Of a DNA stretch of 64,000 nt, positions 9,449-20,210 are shown in pieces. Below the pieces are notes generated by a model. It did not search any database. It was not told the origin of the DNA and was given only the letters and a program-made list of their open reading frames with translations. The DNA lies in contig JAEXAH010000144.1 in the NCBI GenBank assembly GCA_023458315.1, positions 1-64,000 of the forward strand, read 5' to 3'. Source of the DNA: Pseudomonadota bacterium. Lineage in GTDB: Bacteria > Pseudomonadota > Alphaproteobacteria > Rhodospirillales > Magnetospirillaceae. A program made the position numbers and the translations under genes. How positions within the stretch are numbered: position 1 is the stretch's first letter; the number at the start of each line of letters is the position of its first letter.

Positions 9449-9538
9449 TCAGCGGCGCAGGCGCAGCACGGCCCAGATCACCAGCACCGGAATGGCGATC
9501 TCGATCGTTGTCAGCACCACCAGCGCCGCGGTTTCCAT
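9449..9538 (-). CDS. 29-residue single-pass membrane ORF downstream of mutS
   Basis: An ATG three bases past the mutS stop opens a 29-codon frame ending in TGA. The product begins METAALVVL, continues as one hydrophobic helix with an internal Glu and Pro, and ends in the positively charged LRLRR. This is the layout of a small membrane protein with a cytoplasmic basic tail. The tight spacing suggests translational coupling to MutS. There is no strong Shine-Dalgarno of its own. Codon use is GC-rich like its neighbours. I recognise no family; it could be a chance frame, but length, hydrophobic profile and placement make it worth recording. Confidence 0.4.
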   Translation of the reverse strand: METAALVVLTTIEIAIPVLVIWAVLRLRR

Positions 9539-9541
9539 GCC

Positions 9542-12199
9542 CTACGTCACCAATCCCTTCAATTGGTACAGCACCTCCAGCGCCTGGCGCGGGGTCAGGT
9601 CGTCGGGATTGACCGCTCTCAGCCGTTCCTCGGCCTGGCTGGGCTCGGCCACGATTTCCACGGCGCGCGGCTTGGGCTTGGCCAAAGCGGCGAACAGCGG
9701 CAGGTCGTCGGCCAGCCGGGCAACGGCGTTGCTTTCCTCGCCCTTTTCCAAGGCCCCCAGCACTTCCTCGGCGCGGTGGATGACGGCGGGCGGCAGACCG
9801 GCCAGCCGGGCGACGTGGATGCCGTAAGAGCGGTCGGCGGCGCCCGCCGCCACTTCGTGCAGGAACACCACGTCGCCCTGCCATTCCTTGACCCGCATCT
9901 GGTGGCAGGACAATTGCGGCAGCCGCGCCGCCAATCGGGTCAGTTCGTGGTAATGGGTGGCGAACAGGGCGCGGCAGCGATTGACCTCGTGCAGATTCTC
10001 CACCACCGCCCAGGCGATGCTGAGGCCGTCGAAGGTGGCGGTGCCGCGCCCGATCTCGTCCAGGATGACCAGGGCGCGCGGGCCGGACTGGTTGAGGATG
10101 GCCGCCGTCTCGACCATTTCCACCATGAAGGTGGAGCGGCCGCGCGCCAGATCGTCGGCGGCGCCAACGCGTGAGAACAGGCGGTCGACCACGCCCATAT
10201 GGGCGCTGGCGGCGGGGACGAACGATCCCATCTGCGCCAGCAGGGCGATCACCGCGTTCTGGCGCAGGAAGGTGGATTTACCGGCCATGTTGGGACCGGT
10301 GATCAGCCACAGCCGCTGTCCGTCCGACAGGTCGCAATCATTGGCGACGAAGGTTCCGGCATGGGCGGCGGCCAGCGCCGCCTCGACCACCGGATGGCGG
10401 CCGCCCTTGATGTCGAAGGTCAGGCTGTCATCCACCTGCGGCCGGGTCCAGCCCCCGTCCGCCGCCAGTTCGCCCAGGGCGGCGGCCACGTCCAGCCCGG
10501 CCAGGGCGCGGGCGGCGGCGGCGATGTCGGGGCCGCGCGTCACCACCTCGCGGATCAGATCGTCCAGCAATTCCAGTTCCAGCGCCAGGGTACGCTCGGC
10601 GGCGCCCTGGATCTTGCCCGCCAACTCGATCAACTCGCTGGTGGTGTAGCGCGCCGCGTTGGCCATGGTCTGGCGGTGGATGAAGCTGTCGCCCAGCTTG
10701 TCGGCCTGCTTGGCCGGAACCTCGATATGGTGGCCGATGATGTTGTTGTGGCGGATCTTCAGACTGGAAACGCCCGTTTCGTCGGCGTAACGGCGTTCCA
10801 GCCGCGCCAGCATGCCGAAGCCCTCGGTGCGCAGGGTCTTGAGTTCGTCCAGGCCGGGATGATAGCCCGTCTGGATGAAGCCGCCGTCGCGGGCGTTCAG
10901 CGGCAATTCCTCGGCCAGCGCCCGGCCCAGACGGTCCACCAGGGCGCCGTGCTCGCCCATGGCCTGGGCCAGCTTGGCGATGCCGGCGGGCGGCGTGTCC
11001 AGTCCGCCCGAGGCGAGAATGTTGCGCAGATGGGGGATTTGTCCCAGGGCGTCGCGCACGGCGGCCAGATCGCGCGGGCCGCCGCGTCCCAGGCTCAGGC
11101 GCGACAGGGCGCGTTCCACGTCGGGGCAGCGTTTCAGGCTGTCGCGGATGGCGGCGCGCACGCTTTCGTTCTCGACGAAGAAGCCGACGCTGTCCAGGCG
11201 GCGGTCGATGGCGGCCGGGTCGGTCAGCGGCGCCGCCAGCCGTGCCGCCAATTGGCGGGCACCGGCGCCGGTCACGGTGCGGTCGATGGTGGCCAACAGG
11301 CTGCCGCGCCGTTCGCCCGACAGGGTTTCCGTCAGTTCCAGATTGCGGCGGGTGGCGGCGTCGATCTCCATCACCGCGCCCTGGGCCAGACGGCGCGGTG
11401 GGTTCAGGCGCGGCAGCTTGCCCTTTTGCGTCAGTTCGACGTAATCCACCAGGGCGCCGCCCGCCGCCAGTTCGGCGCGCGAGAAACTGCCGAAACCGTC
11501 CAGCGCCCCGACCCCGAACAGGGTCTCCAGGCGGCGGCGAGCATTTTCGGAATCGAAACGGACGCCGGGCAGCGGCGTCAGCACGTTGCGCCATTCGCCC
11601 CAGGTCTCGAACAGCGCGGGCGCGTTCAGCAGCCGGTCGGGCACCAAAAGCTCGCCCGGCGACAGCCGCGCCAGGGCGGCGGCCAGTTGCGGCGTTTCCA
11701 TGGCCTGCATGGCGAAATCACCGGTCGAGACGTCCACCCAGGCCAGCCCCAGCCCGCCCTGGGCCTCGGCCAGCGCCGCCAGATAATTATGGGCGCGGGC
11801 GTCCAGCAGATTGTCCTCGGTCAGCGTGCCGGGGGTGACGATGCGGATGACGTCGCGGGCCACCACCGATTTGGCGCCGCGCTTCTTGGCCTCGGCCGGG
11901 TCCTCGGTCTGCTCGGCGATGGCGACCTTGAAGCCCGAGCGCACCAGCTTGGACAGATAGACCTCGTAAGACCGGATCGGCACGCCGCACATCTGGATGT
12001 CCTCGCCCAGATGCTTGCCGCGCTTGGTCAGCGCGATGTCCAGGGCCGCCGCCGCCTTGACCGCGTCGTCGAAGAACAGCTCGTAGAAATCGCCCATGCG
12101 ATAGAACAGCAGGCAATCGGGATGGGCGTGCTTGATGGCCAGGTATTGGGCCATCATGGGGGTCGCGTCAGCGGGGATGTCCGGCGTGTCGGCGGTCAC
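9542..12199 (-). CDS. mutS: DNA mismatch repair ATPase MutS
   Basis: An 885-residue MutS from a GTG start. The N-terminal mismatch-recognition domain carries the Phe-x-Glu motif in GDFYELFFDD; connector, core and clamp domains follow; the C-terminal ABC-type ATPase has Walker A GPNMAGKSTFLRQ and Walker B ILDEIGRGT, then a helix-turn-helix dimerisation end. Family members typically start shortly before the MMAQYL segment, so the GTG 18 codons before that Met is chosen; the second Met of MMAQYL is a possible later start. It binds mismatches and recruits MutL. It is divergent from the stress-type gene at 12395. Confidence 0.95.
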   Translation of the reverse strand: MTADTPDIPADATPMMAQYLAIKHAHPDCLLFYRMGDFYELFFDDAVKAAAALDIALTKRGKHLGEDIQMCGVPIRSYEVYLSKLVRSGFKVAIAEQTEDPAEAKKRGAKSVVARDVIRIVTPGTLTEDNLLDARAHNYLAALAEAQGGLGLAWVDVSTGDFAMQAMETPQLAAALARLSPGELLVPDRLLNAPALFETWGEWRNVLTPLPGVRFDSENARRRLETLFGVGALDGFGSFSRAELAAGGALVDYVELTQKGKLPRLNPPRRLAQGAVMEIDAATRRNLELTETLSGERRGSLLATIDRTVTGAGARQLAARLAAPLTDPAAIDRRLDSVGFFVENESVRAAIRDSLKRCPDVERALSRLSLGRGGPRDLAAVRDALGQIPHLRNILASGGLDTPPAGIAKLAQAMGEHGALVDRLGRALAEELPLNARDGGFIQTGYHPGLDELKTLRTEGFGMLARLERRYADETGVSSLKIRHNNIIGHHIEVPAKQADKLGDSFIHRQTMANAARYTTSELIELAGKIQGAAERTLALELELLDDLIREVVTRGPDIAAAARALAGLDVAAALGELAADGGWTRPQVDDSLTFDIKGGRHPVVEAALAAAHAGTFVANDCDLSDGQRLWLITGPNMAGKSTFLRQNAVIALLAQMGSFVPAASAHMGVVDRLFSRVGAADDLARGRSTFMVEMVETAAILNQSGPRALVILDEIGRGTATFDGLSIAWAVVENLHEVNRCRALFATHYHELTRLAARLPQLSCHQMRVKEWQGDVVFLHEVAAGAADRSYGIHVARLAGLPPAVIHRAEEVLGALEKGEESNAVARLADDLPLFAALAKPKPRAVEIVAEPSQAEERLRAVNPDDLTPRQALEVLYQLKGLVT

Positions 12200-12394
12200 T
12201 GGTTCTGATCCGGCAATGAAATCGGCGGCGCACCTTAGCATGGGGGGCGGGGGGTGCAAACATCACCCTCCGTCATAAAGGTTTCAAACCGCGGCCTGCG
12301 TCCCCTGGATAGGATGGGTGCCCTTTCGCACCCCCTATGCAGGTGTCCGGTGATGGCGCACAATCAGTATCCCCGGCTCAAAACGGAGGAGATC

Positions 12395-12898
12395 ATGACC
12401 GCCACCACCGCCATTGCCGCCCCGACCCGCGAGGTCGTCGGCACCTTCGCCGACCGCGAGCATTTCCAATCCACCGTGGATGCCTTGCTCAAGGCCGGTT
12501 TCACCCGCACCGACCTGTCGGTGCTGTCGTCCCATGAATCCATCGACGCCGCCGCGCCCGCGGGCAAGTCGTGGAAGGACGTGGTCGTCACCCTGGTGGG
12601 CGAACTGAAATACGAAGGTCCGCTGGTCGCCGCCGGACTGATCGCCCTGGCCGCCGGGCCGGTGGGCGCGGTGCTGGCCGGAATGGTCGCCGCCGGTGTG
12701 GGCGGCGTCGCCGTCAAGGAGTTCCTGGACGAGGTCGCCGCCCTGCCCGATTCCGACGCCTTCGCCAAGGCGCTGGCCGCCGGTTCGGTGATCCTGTGGG
12801 TGCGGGCCGCCGACAGCACTGCCGAGGCGCGGGCCAAAAGCATCCTGCATGACGCGGGTGCGCAGAATCTCCATGTGTTCGAGCGCAAAGGGCGGTAA
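12395..12898 (+). CDS. Stress-type membrane protein (general stress protein 17M-like N-terminus)
   Basis: A 167-residue protein. Residues 10-45 (VVGTFADREHFQSTVDALL and following) resemble the N-terminal fold of Bacillus general stress protein 17M/YflT and similar small proteins. A glycine- and alanine-rich hydrophobic span (about 75-115) looks membrane-inserting, and a ferredoxin-like C-terminal piece ends AQNLHVFERKGR. The start is fixed by GGAGGAGATC directly before the ATG. It is divergent from mutS and 49 bases upstream of maeB. Function unknown; a membrane-associated stress protein is the best guess. Confidence 0.6.
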   Translation: MTATTAIAAPTREVVGTFADREHFQSTVDALLKAGFTRTDLSVLSSHESIDAAAPAGKSWKDVVVTLVGELKYEGPLVAAGLIALAAGPVGAVLAGMVAAGVGGVAVKEFLDEVAALPDSDAFAKALAAGSVILWVRAADSTAEARAKSILHDAGAQNLHVFERKGR

Positions 12899-12947
12899 AA
12901 CCGCCCCCCTATCCCGCCATCAAGAAGACGTCCAGGACGCTCCATCC

Positions 12948-15230
12948 ATGACCGACAAGACCCCGCTCAATCGCGCCGCCGCCGATCTTGAGCGTGAAAC
13001 CCTGCTGATGCACGCCTCGGGCCGCCCCGGCAAGATCGAGGTGGTGCCGACCAAGCCGCTGACCACCCAGCGCGACCTGTCGCTGGCCTATTCCCCCGGC
13101 GTGGCCTTTCCCTGTCTGCATATCGCCAAGGACCCGTCGCTGGCCTACGACTACACGGCCAAGGGCAATCTGGTGGCGGTGATCTCGAACGGCACCGCCG
13201 TTCTGGGTCTGGGCGACCTGGGCGCGCTGGCGGGCAAGCCGGTGATGGAAGGCAAGGCGGTGCTGTTCAAGCGCTTCGCCGACATCGACGCCATCGACCT
13301 GGAAGTCGATACCCGCGACATCGACGAATTCGTCAATTGCGTGCGCTTCCTGGGGCCGAGCTTCGGCGGCATCAACCTGGAAGATATCAAGGCCCCCGAA
13401 TGTTTCGTGATCGAAAGCCGCCTGCGCGAGATCATGGACATTCCGGTGTTCCATGACGACCAGCACGGCACGGCGATCATCGCCACCGCCGGTCTGATCA
13501 ACGCCCTGGCGCTGACCGGGCGCCGCATCGAGGATACCAAGGTGGTGGTCAACGGCGCGGGCGCCGCCGCCATCGCCTGTGTCGAGCTGATCAAGGCGTC
13601 GGGCATCCGGCACGAGAACGTCACCCTGTGCGACACCAAGGGCGTGATCTATCAGGGCCGCGACCACGGCATGAACCAGTGGAAATCCGCCCATGCCATC
13701 CCGACCCAGGCCCGCACCCTGGCCGAGGCGCTGGAAGGCGCCGACGTGTTCATGGGCCTGTCGGTCAAGGGCGCGGTGACGCAGGCCATGGTCCGCACCA
13801 TGGCGGAAAAGCCGATCATCTTCGCCATGGCCAATCCCGACCCGGAAATCACCCCGGAAGAGGTGCACGCCGTGCGCTCGGATGCCATCGTCGCCACCGG
13901 CCGTTCCGATTATCCCAACCAGATCAACAACGTGTTGGGCTTTCCCTACATCTTCCGCGGCGCGCTGGACGTGCGGGCCAGCACCATCAACGAACAGATG
14001 AAGGTGGCCGCCGCCCACGCCATCGCCCAATTGGCGCGCGAGGACGTGCCGGACGAAGTGGACCGCGCCTATCAGGGTCGCCGCCTTCGTTACGGTCCCG
14101 AATACATCATCCCGGTGCCGTTCGACCCGCGCCTGATCGCCGCCATTCCCCCGGCCGTGGCCCAGGCGGCCATGGATTCCGGCGTGGCGCGCAAGCCGAT
14201 CATCGACATGGCGGCGTACAAGGCGGAACTGGCCGCCCGTCTGGACCCCGCCGCCGCCAGCCTTCAGGCCATCGGCGACAAGGTCAAGGCCAACCCCCGC
14301 CGCGTGGTGTTCGCCGAAGGCGAAGAGGAAAAGTCCATCCGCGCCGCCCTGGCCTACAAGGCGGCGGGCTATGGCACGCCGGTCTTGATCGGCCGCGAGG
14401 AACAGATCCGCGACACCATGGCCGCCCAGGGCCTGCCCGGCATCGAGGGGCTGGAGATCGTCAACGCCCGCCTGTCCGACCGCCGCGAGCATTACACCGA
14501 GGTGCTGTACAAGCGCCTGCAACGCAAGGGCGCGCTGCACCGCGACGCCGCCCGTCTGGTCAACCAGGAACGCAACATCTGGGGCGCCCTGATGGTGCAG
14601 CAGGGCGACGCCGACGCCATGGTCACGGGCCTGACCCGCGCCTATTGGCAGGCGTTCGACGAGGTCAAGCGGGTGGTCGACCCGGCGCCCGGCCAGGTGC
14701 TGTTCGGCCTGAACATGATGGTGGCGCGCGGCCGCACCGTGTTCATGGCCGATACCACCGTGCACGAAACCCCCACCGCCGAGGATCTGGCCGACATCGC
14801 CATGCAATCGGCGGCCAAGGTGCGGCAATTGGGCTATGAACCGCGCGTCGCCATGCTGTCCTTCTCGAATTTCGGCAACCCGGCCAGCCATCCCACCGGC
14901 CGCGTCCGTCAGGCGGTGCATATCCTGGAAGAGCGCGGCGTCGATTTCGAGGTGGACGGCGAAATGGCCGCCGATGTCGCTCTCGACCCGGAACTGCTGA
15001 AGCATTATCCGTTCTGCCGCCTGTCCGGCCCGGCCAACGTGCTGATCATGCCCGGCCTGCATTCCGCCAACATCGCGTGGAAGCTGATGCAGAAGCTGGG
15101 CGGCGGCACGGTGATCGGCCCCATGCTGGTGGGCCTGGAAAAGCCGATCCAGATCACTTCCATGGACGCCACCGTCAATGACATGGTCAACATGGCGGTG
15201 CTGGCGGCCTACGATTCGATCGGGTCCTAG
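12948..15230 (+). CDS. maeB: NADP-dependent malic enzyme with phosphotransacetylase-like domain
   Basis: A 760-residue MaeB-type enzyme. The N-terminal malic domain (about 1-430) has the catalytic region SLAYDYTAKGNLVAVIS and the metal site FHDDQHGTAI; the NAD(P)-binding stretch VVNGAGAAAIACVELI follows. The C-terminal 320 residues are the phosphotransacetylase-like module, which in this family is regulatory and binds acetyl-CoA rather than being catalytic. It decarboxylates malate to pyruvate with NADPH formation. The ATG used opens MTDKTPLNRAAADLERE; an earlier in-frame Met overlaps the preceding gene. A PhoR-like kinase gene begins four bases after the stop, suggesting cotranscription. Confidence 0.95.
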   Translation: MTDKTPLNRAAADLERETLLMHASGRPGKIEVVPTKPLTTQRDLSLAYSPGVAFPCLHIAKDPSLAYDYTAKGNLVAVISNGTAVLGLGDLGALAGKPVMEGKAVLFKRFADIDAIDLEVDTRDIDEFVNCVRFLGPSFGGINLEDIKAPECFVIESRLREIMDIPVFHDDQHGTAIIATAGLINALALTGRRIEDTKVVVNGAGAAAIACVELIKASGIRHENVTLCDTKGVIYQGRDHGMNQWKSAHAIPTQARTLAEALEGADVFMGLSVKGAVTQAMVRTMAEKPIIFAMANPDPEITPEEVHAVRSDAIVATGRSDYPNQINNVLGFPYIFRGALDVRASTINEQMKVAAAHAIAQLAREDVPDEVDRAYQGRRLRYGPEYIIPVPFDPRLIAAIPPAVAQAAMDSGVARKPIIDMAAYKAELAARLDPAAASLQAIGDKVKANPRRVVFAEGEEEKSIRAALAYKAAGYGTPVLIGREEQIRDTMAAQGLPGIEGLEIVNARLSDRREHYTEVLYKRLQRKGALHRDAARLVNQERNIWGALMVQQGDADAMVTGLTRAYWQAFDEVKRVVDPAPGQVLFGLNMMVARGRTVFMADTTVHETPTAEDLADIAMQSAAKVRQLGYEPRVAMLSFSNFGNPASHPTGRVRQAVHILEERGVDFEVDGEMAADVALDPELLKHYPFCRLSGPANVLIMPGLHSANIAWKLMQKLGGGTVIGPMLVGLEKPIQITSMDATVNDMVNMAVLAAYDSIGS

Positions 15231-15234
15231 GGGC

Positions 15235-16641
<1,407 letters not shown>

Positions 16642-16738
16642 GCGGAAAATACTGATATTCCTAAAAAGCGCTTCCCGCTGATGGTTCCCCCTGGTAAACC
16701 CCATACCTTGGTTGGGGCTCCGGGGGGAGCGGATGGGC

Positions 16739-18514
16739 ATGGGGGAATATGGCGTCGCATCGCGGCTGAGTGTGCGCAGCCTTGGCGTTCTGACCGCCCT
16801 GGTGGTCAACGCCGTGGCCGCGCTGGCCCTGTGGCAATCCTATGAAGGCGCCGTCGCCCGCGTCGAGCAGCGCACCGAGGCGTTGGCCCAGATCTATGCC
16901 GATTTCACCGCCCGGGCATTGGACACTTACGACCAGATCCTGCTGGACATGCGCGGCTTCGCCGCCGACGGCATGGACCAGGATTTCCTGCGCTCGTACC
17001 TGCTGCGGCAGAAAACCCATCATCCGCATCTGCTGAACCTGTTCCTGTTCGATGCCGACGGCAGCATCCGGGTCGGCACCCAGGACCGGGCGGCCGATCT
17101 GTCGGACCGTGATTACGTGACGGTCCATCGCGCCAATGCCCATGTGGGCCGCTATATCGGCCATCCGGCGGTGTCGCGCATCGTGCCCGGGCGGCGCTTC
17201 TTCGCGTTGTCGCGGCGGCTGGACGGTCCCGACGGCGCCCTGACCGGGGTGGCGGCGGCCACGGTGGACCTTCAGGACCTGGCGCAGGCGTTCGAGGCGG
17301 TGCGCGGCGGGGTCGAGAACGGCGAGGTGGCCATCGCCCTGGTGCACCAGGACGGCACCCTGCTGGTGCGGGCGCCGGACGCCGTCGATGCGATCGGGCG
17401 CAAGATCACCCTGGAAAAGCTGGATGGCGCCGTCGCCCACACCGGGCGGGGGGCGTCACCGTTCGACGGCCGCGACCGCATCGTGACCCAGCGACAGGTG
17501 CCCAATTATCCCCTGTTGGTGCTGACCAGCCTGCCCACGGTCAAGGTGTGGCGGGATTGGGCGCGCAGCGCGGTGCCGACGGCGGCGCTGGCCCTGTTGC
17601 TGACCGGTGGCTTATGGGTGTTGTTCATCCACCTGCATCGTCAGGCGGCGGCGCGCGAACGGCTGATGGCCGATCTGGAGGCGGCCAGGGATCGCGCCGA
17701 GCACGCCTATGCCGATCTGGGGCAGGCCCAGGAGGTGATGGTGCGGTCGGAAAAGCTGGCGGCGCTGGGCGGGCTGGTGGCCGGGGTGGCGCACGAGATC
17801 AACACGCCGGTGGGCAACGCGGTGACGGCCGCCTCGTATCTGGCGAAAGAGATCGAGGAACTGGCCGAGGCGTTCAAGGCCCAGACCCTGACCGCCAGCT
17901 TCCTGCAAACCTTTCTGTCCACCGCCGACGAATCGGTGCGGCTGACCCTGTCCAATTGCGAACGCGCCGCCGAACTGATCCACGGCTTCAAGCAGGTGGC
18001 GGTGGACCAGACCTCGGGCGAGCGGCGGCGCTTCAATCTGGCGGAATACGTGGCCGAGGTGCTGCTGTCGCTGAAGCCCAAGTTCAAGCGCACGCCGCAC
18101 CGGGTGGACATCTACATTCCCGACGACATCGAGGTGGATTCCTATCCCGGCGCGCTCAGTCAGGTGCTGACCAATCTGATGGTCAACTCGCTGATGCACG
18201 GCTTCGAGGACGGCCGCGCCGGGGTCATCGACCTGGCGGCGCGGGTGGATGGCGACATGCTGGAAATCATCTATTCCGACAACGGTCGCGGCATTCCCAC
18301 CGCCCTGCATTCCCAGGTGTTCGAACCCTTCTTCACCACCCGGCGCGGATCGGGCGGCAGCGGTCTGGGGCTGAACATCATCCATAACATCGTTCACCGC
18401 ACGCTCGGCGGCTCGCTCAGCCTGGACAGCCAGGAAGGCCGGGGCGTCCATTTCACCATCCGTTTCCCGCTGCGCGCCCCCGCCGCCACCGGGGCCGAGG
18501 ATTCGTCGCCATGA
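16739..18514 (+). CDS. Cache-domain sensor histidine kinase
   Basis: A 591-residue kinase: TM1 (about 12-32), a periplasmic double-Cache-like domain (about 35-275, with YVTVHRANAHVGRYIG and FFALSRRLDGPDG strands), TM2 (about 278-298), a coiled coil (300-340), HisKA with His near 352 in GLVAGVAHEINTP, and a HATPase ending FEPFFTTRRGSGGSGLGL. The ATG at 16739 is chosen because GGGGGGAG lies nine bases upstream; another ATG six bases earlier is too close to it. Its last four bases overlap the start of the REC-DUF3369-GGDEF gene (ATGA), so the two are almost certainly a cognate pair. The ligand is unknown. Confidence 0.88.
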   Translation: MGEYGVASRLSVRSLGVLTALVVNAVAALALWQSYEGAVARVEQRTEALAQIYADFTARALDTYDQILLDMRGFAADGMDQDFLRSYLLRQKTHHPHLLNLFLFDADGSIRVGTQDRAADLSDRDYVTVHRANAHVGRYIGHPAVSRIVPGRRFFALSRRLDGPDGALTGVAAATVDLQDLAQAFEAVRGGVENGEVAIALVHQDGTLLVRAPDAVDAIGRKITLEKLDGAVAHTGRGASPFDGRDRIVTQRQVPNYPLLVLTSLPTVKVWRDWARSAVPTAALALLLTGGLWVLFIHLHRQAAARERLMADLEAARDRAEHAYADLGQAQEVMVRSEKLAALGGLVAGVAHEINTPVGNAVTAASYLAKEIEELAEAFKAQTLTASFLQTFLSTADESVRLTLSNCERAAELIHGFKQVAVDQTSGERRRFNLAEYVAEVLLSLKPKFKRTPHRVDIYIPDDIEVDSYPGALSQVLTNLMVNSLMHGFEDGRAGVIDLAARVDGDMLEIIYSDNGRGIPTALHSQVFEPFFTTRRGSGGSGLGLNIIHNIVHRTLGGSLSLDSQEGRGVHFTIRFPLRAPAATGAEDSSP

Positions 18515-20067
18515 CCGAACCGTTTCTGTTCGCCAACGAAACCGCCGCCGCTCCGGCCGCCGCCACCGCCGCCCCGACGGAACGGCGCTGGCCGTTGCTG
18601 ATCGTCGATGACGACCCCGAGGTCCATTCGGTGACGCGGCTGGCCCTGTCCAAACTGCGCTATCGCGGCCGCCCCATGGAATTCCTGTCGGCCTATTCCG
18701 CCGCCGAGGCGGAAACCATGCTGGCCGAACGCCGCGACGTGGCGGTGGTGCTGCTGGACGTGGTCATGGAAACCGACGACGCCGGTCTGCGGCTGGTGCG
18801 CCGCATCCGCGACGTGCTGAACAACCGCGCGGTGCGCATCATCCTGCGCACCGGCCAGCCCGGTCAGGCGCCCGAGGAACGGGTGATCGTCGATTACGAC
18901 ATCAACGACTACAAGGCCAAGACCGAACTGACGGCGACCAAGCTGTTCACCGCCATCATCGCCTCGCTGCGGGCGTTCGAGGACATCACGGCGCTGGAAA
19001 GCAACCGGCGTGGCCTGCAACAGATCATCGAAACCTCGGATTCGCTGTTCCGGGTGCAAAGCCTGACCCATTTCGCGGCCGGCGTGCTGACCCAATTGGC
19101 CACCTTCATCGGCGTCGAACCTGCGGGCATCCTGTGCGCCCAGCGCGGCGATTTGGGCGGCGGCGACAAGGAGCGGCTGTACGTGCTGGCCGCCGCCGGT
19201 CCCTACGAGCCGGTGATCAACCACCCCCTGGACGAAGCGGTGCCCGACGCCCGGCTGTACGATCTGGTGGCGCGGTGCTATGCCGAACGGGCCAGCGTGC
19301 ACGAACCGCACATGTCGGCGCTGTTCATCCCGGCGGTCAGCGACATGAGCCAGGACGTGGTGGCCTGCGTGGAAACCGAACAGCCGCTGGACGATCTGGA
19401 CCGCACCCTGCTGGAAGTGTTCGCGTCCAAGCTGAGCGTCGGTTTCGCCAACATCGATCTGGTGGAACGGCTGCGTCAGGCCAACGCCACCCTGGAGGCG
19501 CGGGTCGAGGAACGCACCCACGAACTGGCCGAGGCCAACGCCCGGCTGGAATTGCTGGCCGCCCTGGACCCGCTGACCGGCGCCTACAACCGCCGCCATT
19601 TCCGCGCCCTGGCCGCCCAGTCCATCGCCATCGCCCGCCGCCAGCACCGGCCGGTGTCGGTGCTGATGATCGACCTGGACCATTTCAAGGCGGTCAACGA
19701 CACCCACGGCCACGCCGCCGGGGACGAAACCCTGAAGACCCTGGTCACGCTGTGCCACGACACCTTGCGTGAAGGTGACATCCTGGCCCGCTATGGCGGC
19801 GAGGAATTCTGCGTGCTGTTGCCGGAAACCGATTTGCACACCGCCGTCGGCGTGGCGGAACGGTTGCGGCAGGCGGTGGCGTCGTCGTCGGTGCGGGGGC
19901 CAGAAGGGCCGTTCACCGTCACCGCCAGCATCGGCGTTGCCGGGTGGCAGGACGATGATGCCGGGGTCGAGGCGGCGCTGGACCGTGCCGACCACGCGCT
20001 GTACGAGGCGAAGCGCGGCGGCCGCAACCGCGTCGCCCTGGCCGGGGACGCGGTGGCGGCGGAATAG
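18511..20067 (+). CDS. Response regulator with REC, DUF3369 and GGDEF domains (diguanylate cyclase)
   Basis: A 518-residue regulator. The receiver (about 30-155) has the acidic DDD cluster, phospho-acceptor Asp in LLDVVMETDD and Lys in DYKAKTEL. A DUF3369 domain (about 170-330) and a short coiled coil follow. The C-terminal GGDEF domain has active-site GGEEF (about 429-433), preceded at the right spacing by REGD, an RxxD inhibitory I-site. It should make c-di-GMP under product inhibition when phosphorylated by the overlapping Cache kinase. The pairing of a Cache kinase with a DUF3369 receiver is a recurrent design in this class. Confidence 0.9.
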   Translation: MTEPFLFANETAAAPAAATAAPTERRWPLLIVDDDPEVHSVTRLALSKLRYRGRPMEFLSAYSAAEAETMLAERRDVAVVLLDVVMETDDAGLRLVRRIRDVLNNRAVRIILRTGQPGQAPEERVIVDYDINDYKAKTELTATKLFTAIIASLRAFEDITALESNRRGLQQIIETSDSLFRVQSLTHFAAGVLTQLATFIGVEPAGILCAQRGDLGGGDKERLYVLAAAGPYEPVINHPLDEAVPDARLYDLVARCYAERASVHEPHMSALFIPAVSDMSQDVVACVETEQPLDDLDRTLLEVFASKLSVGFANIDLVERLRQANATLEARVEERTHELAEANARLELLAALDPLTGAYNRRHFRALAAQSIAIARRQHRPVSVLMIDLDHFKAVNDTHGHAAGDETLKTLVTLCHDTLREGDILARYGGEEFCVLLPETDLHTAVGVAERLRQAVASSSVRGPEGPFTVTASIGVAGWQDDDAGVEAALDRADHALYEAKRGGRNRVALAGDAVAAE

Positions 20068-20102
20068 AGCGGCGGGCGTTAATTCTGACGCACGCCGCTC
20101 CT

Positions 20103-20154
20103 GCGGCCATTGAGGCCGCGGCCAAGTGGGCGGATGCCCACGCCCGGCGAGGGC
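20103..20154 (-). repeat. Two-hairpin interspersed repeat, copy 2
   Basis: Same architecture as copy 1. Read on the minus strand, hairpin 1 is GTGGGC-ATCC-GCCCAC and hairpin 2 is GCGGCC-TCAAT-GGCCGC. Relative to the other copies both arms of each stem change together, keeping pairing while the loops and the CCCTCGCCGGGCG and CTTGG segments stay constant. Confidence 0.8.
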
Positions 20155-20164
20155 CAAACATGAA

Positions 20165-20204
20165 CTAGACCAGCGTGCGCCATATTTGGCGCTCGATGGT
20201 CTAG
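20165..20204. terminator. Long hairpin between convergent genes
   Basis: A 40-base imperfect palindrome begins CTAGACCA and ends TGGTCTAG with an inner GCGCCA/TGGCGC stem around TAT. It lies between the diguanylate cyclase gene (+) and the zinc-ribbon gene (-), next to repeat copy 2. It may act as a bidirectional terminator although no T tract follows; it may also be another repeat family. Confidence 0.45.
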
Positions 20205-20210
20205 CCGCCG

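Noticed and set aside
12254..12394. Longer N-terminus for the stress-type protein at 12395
   Set aside because: The extension is non-conserved promoter-type sequence; GGAGGAGATC directly precedes the ATG at 12395.
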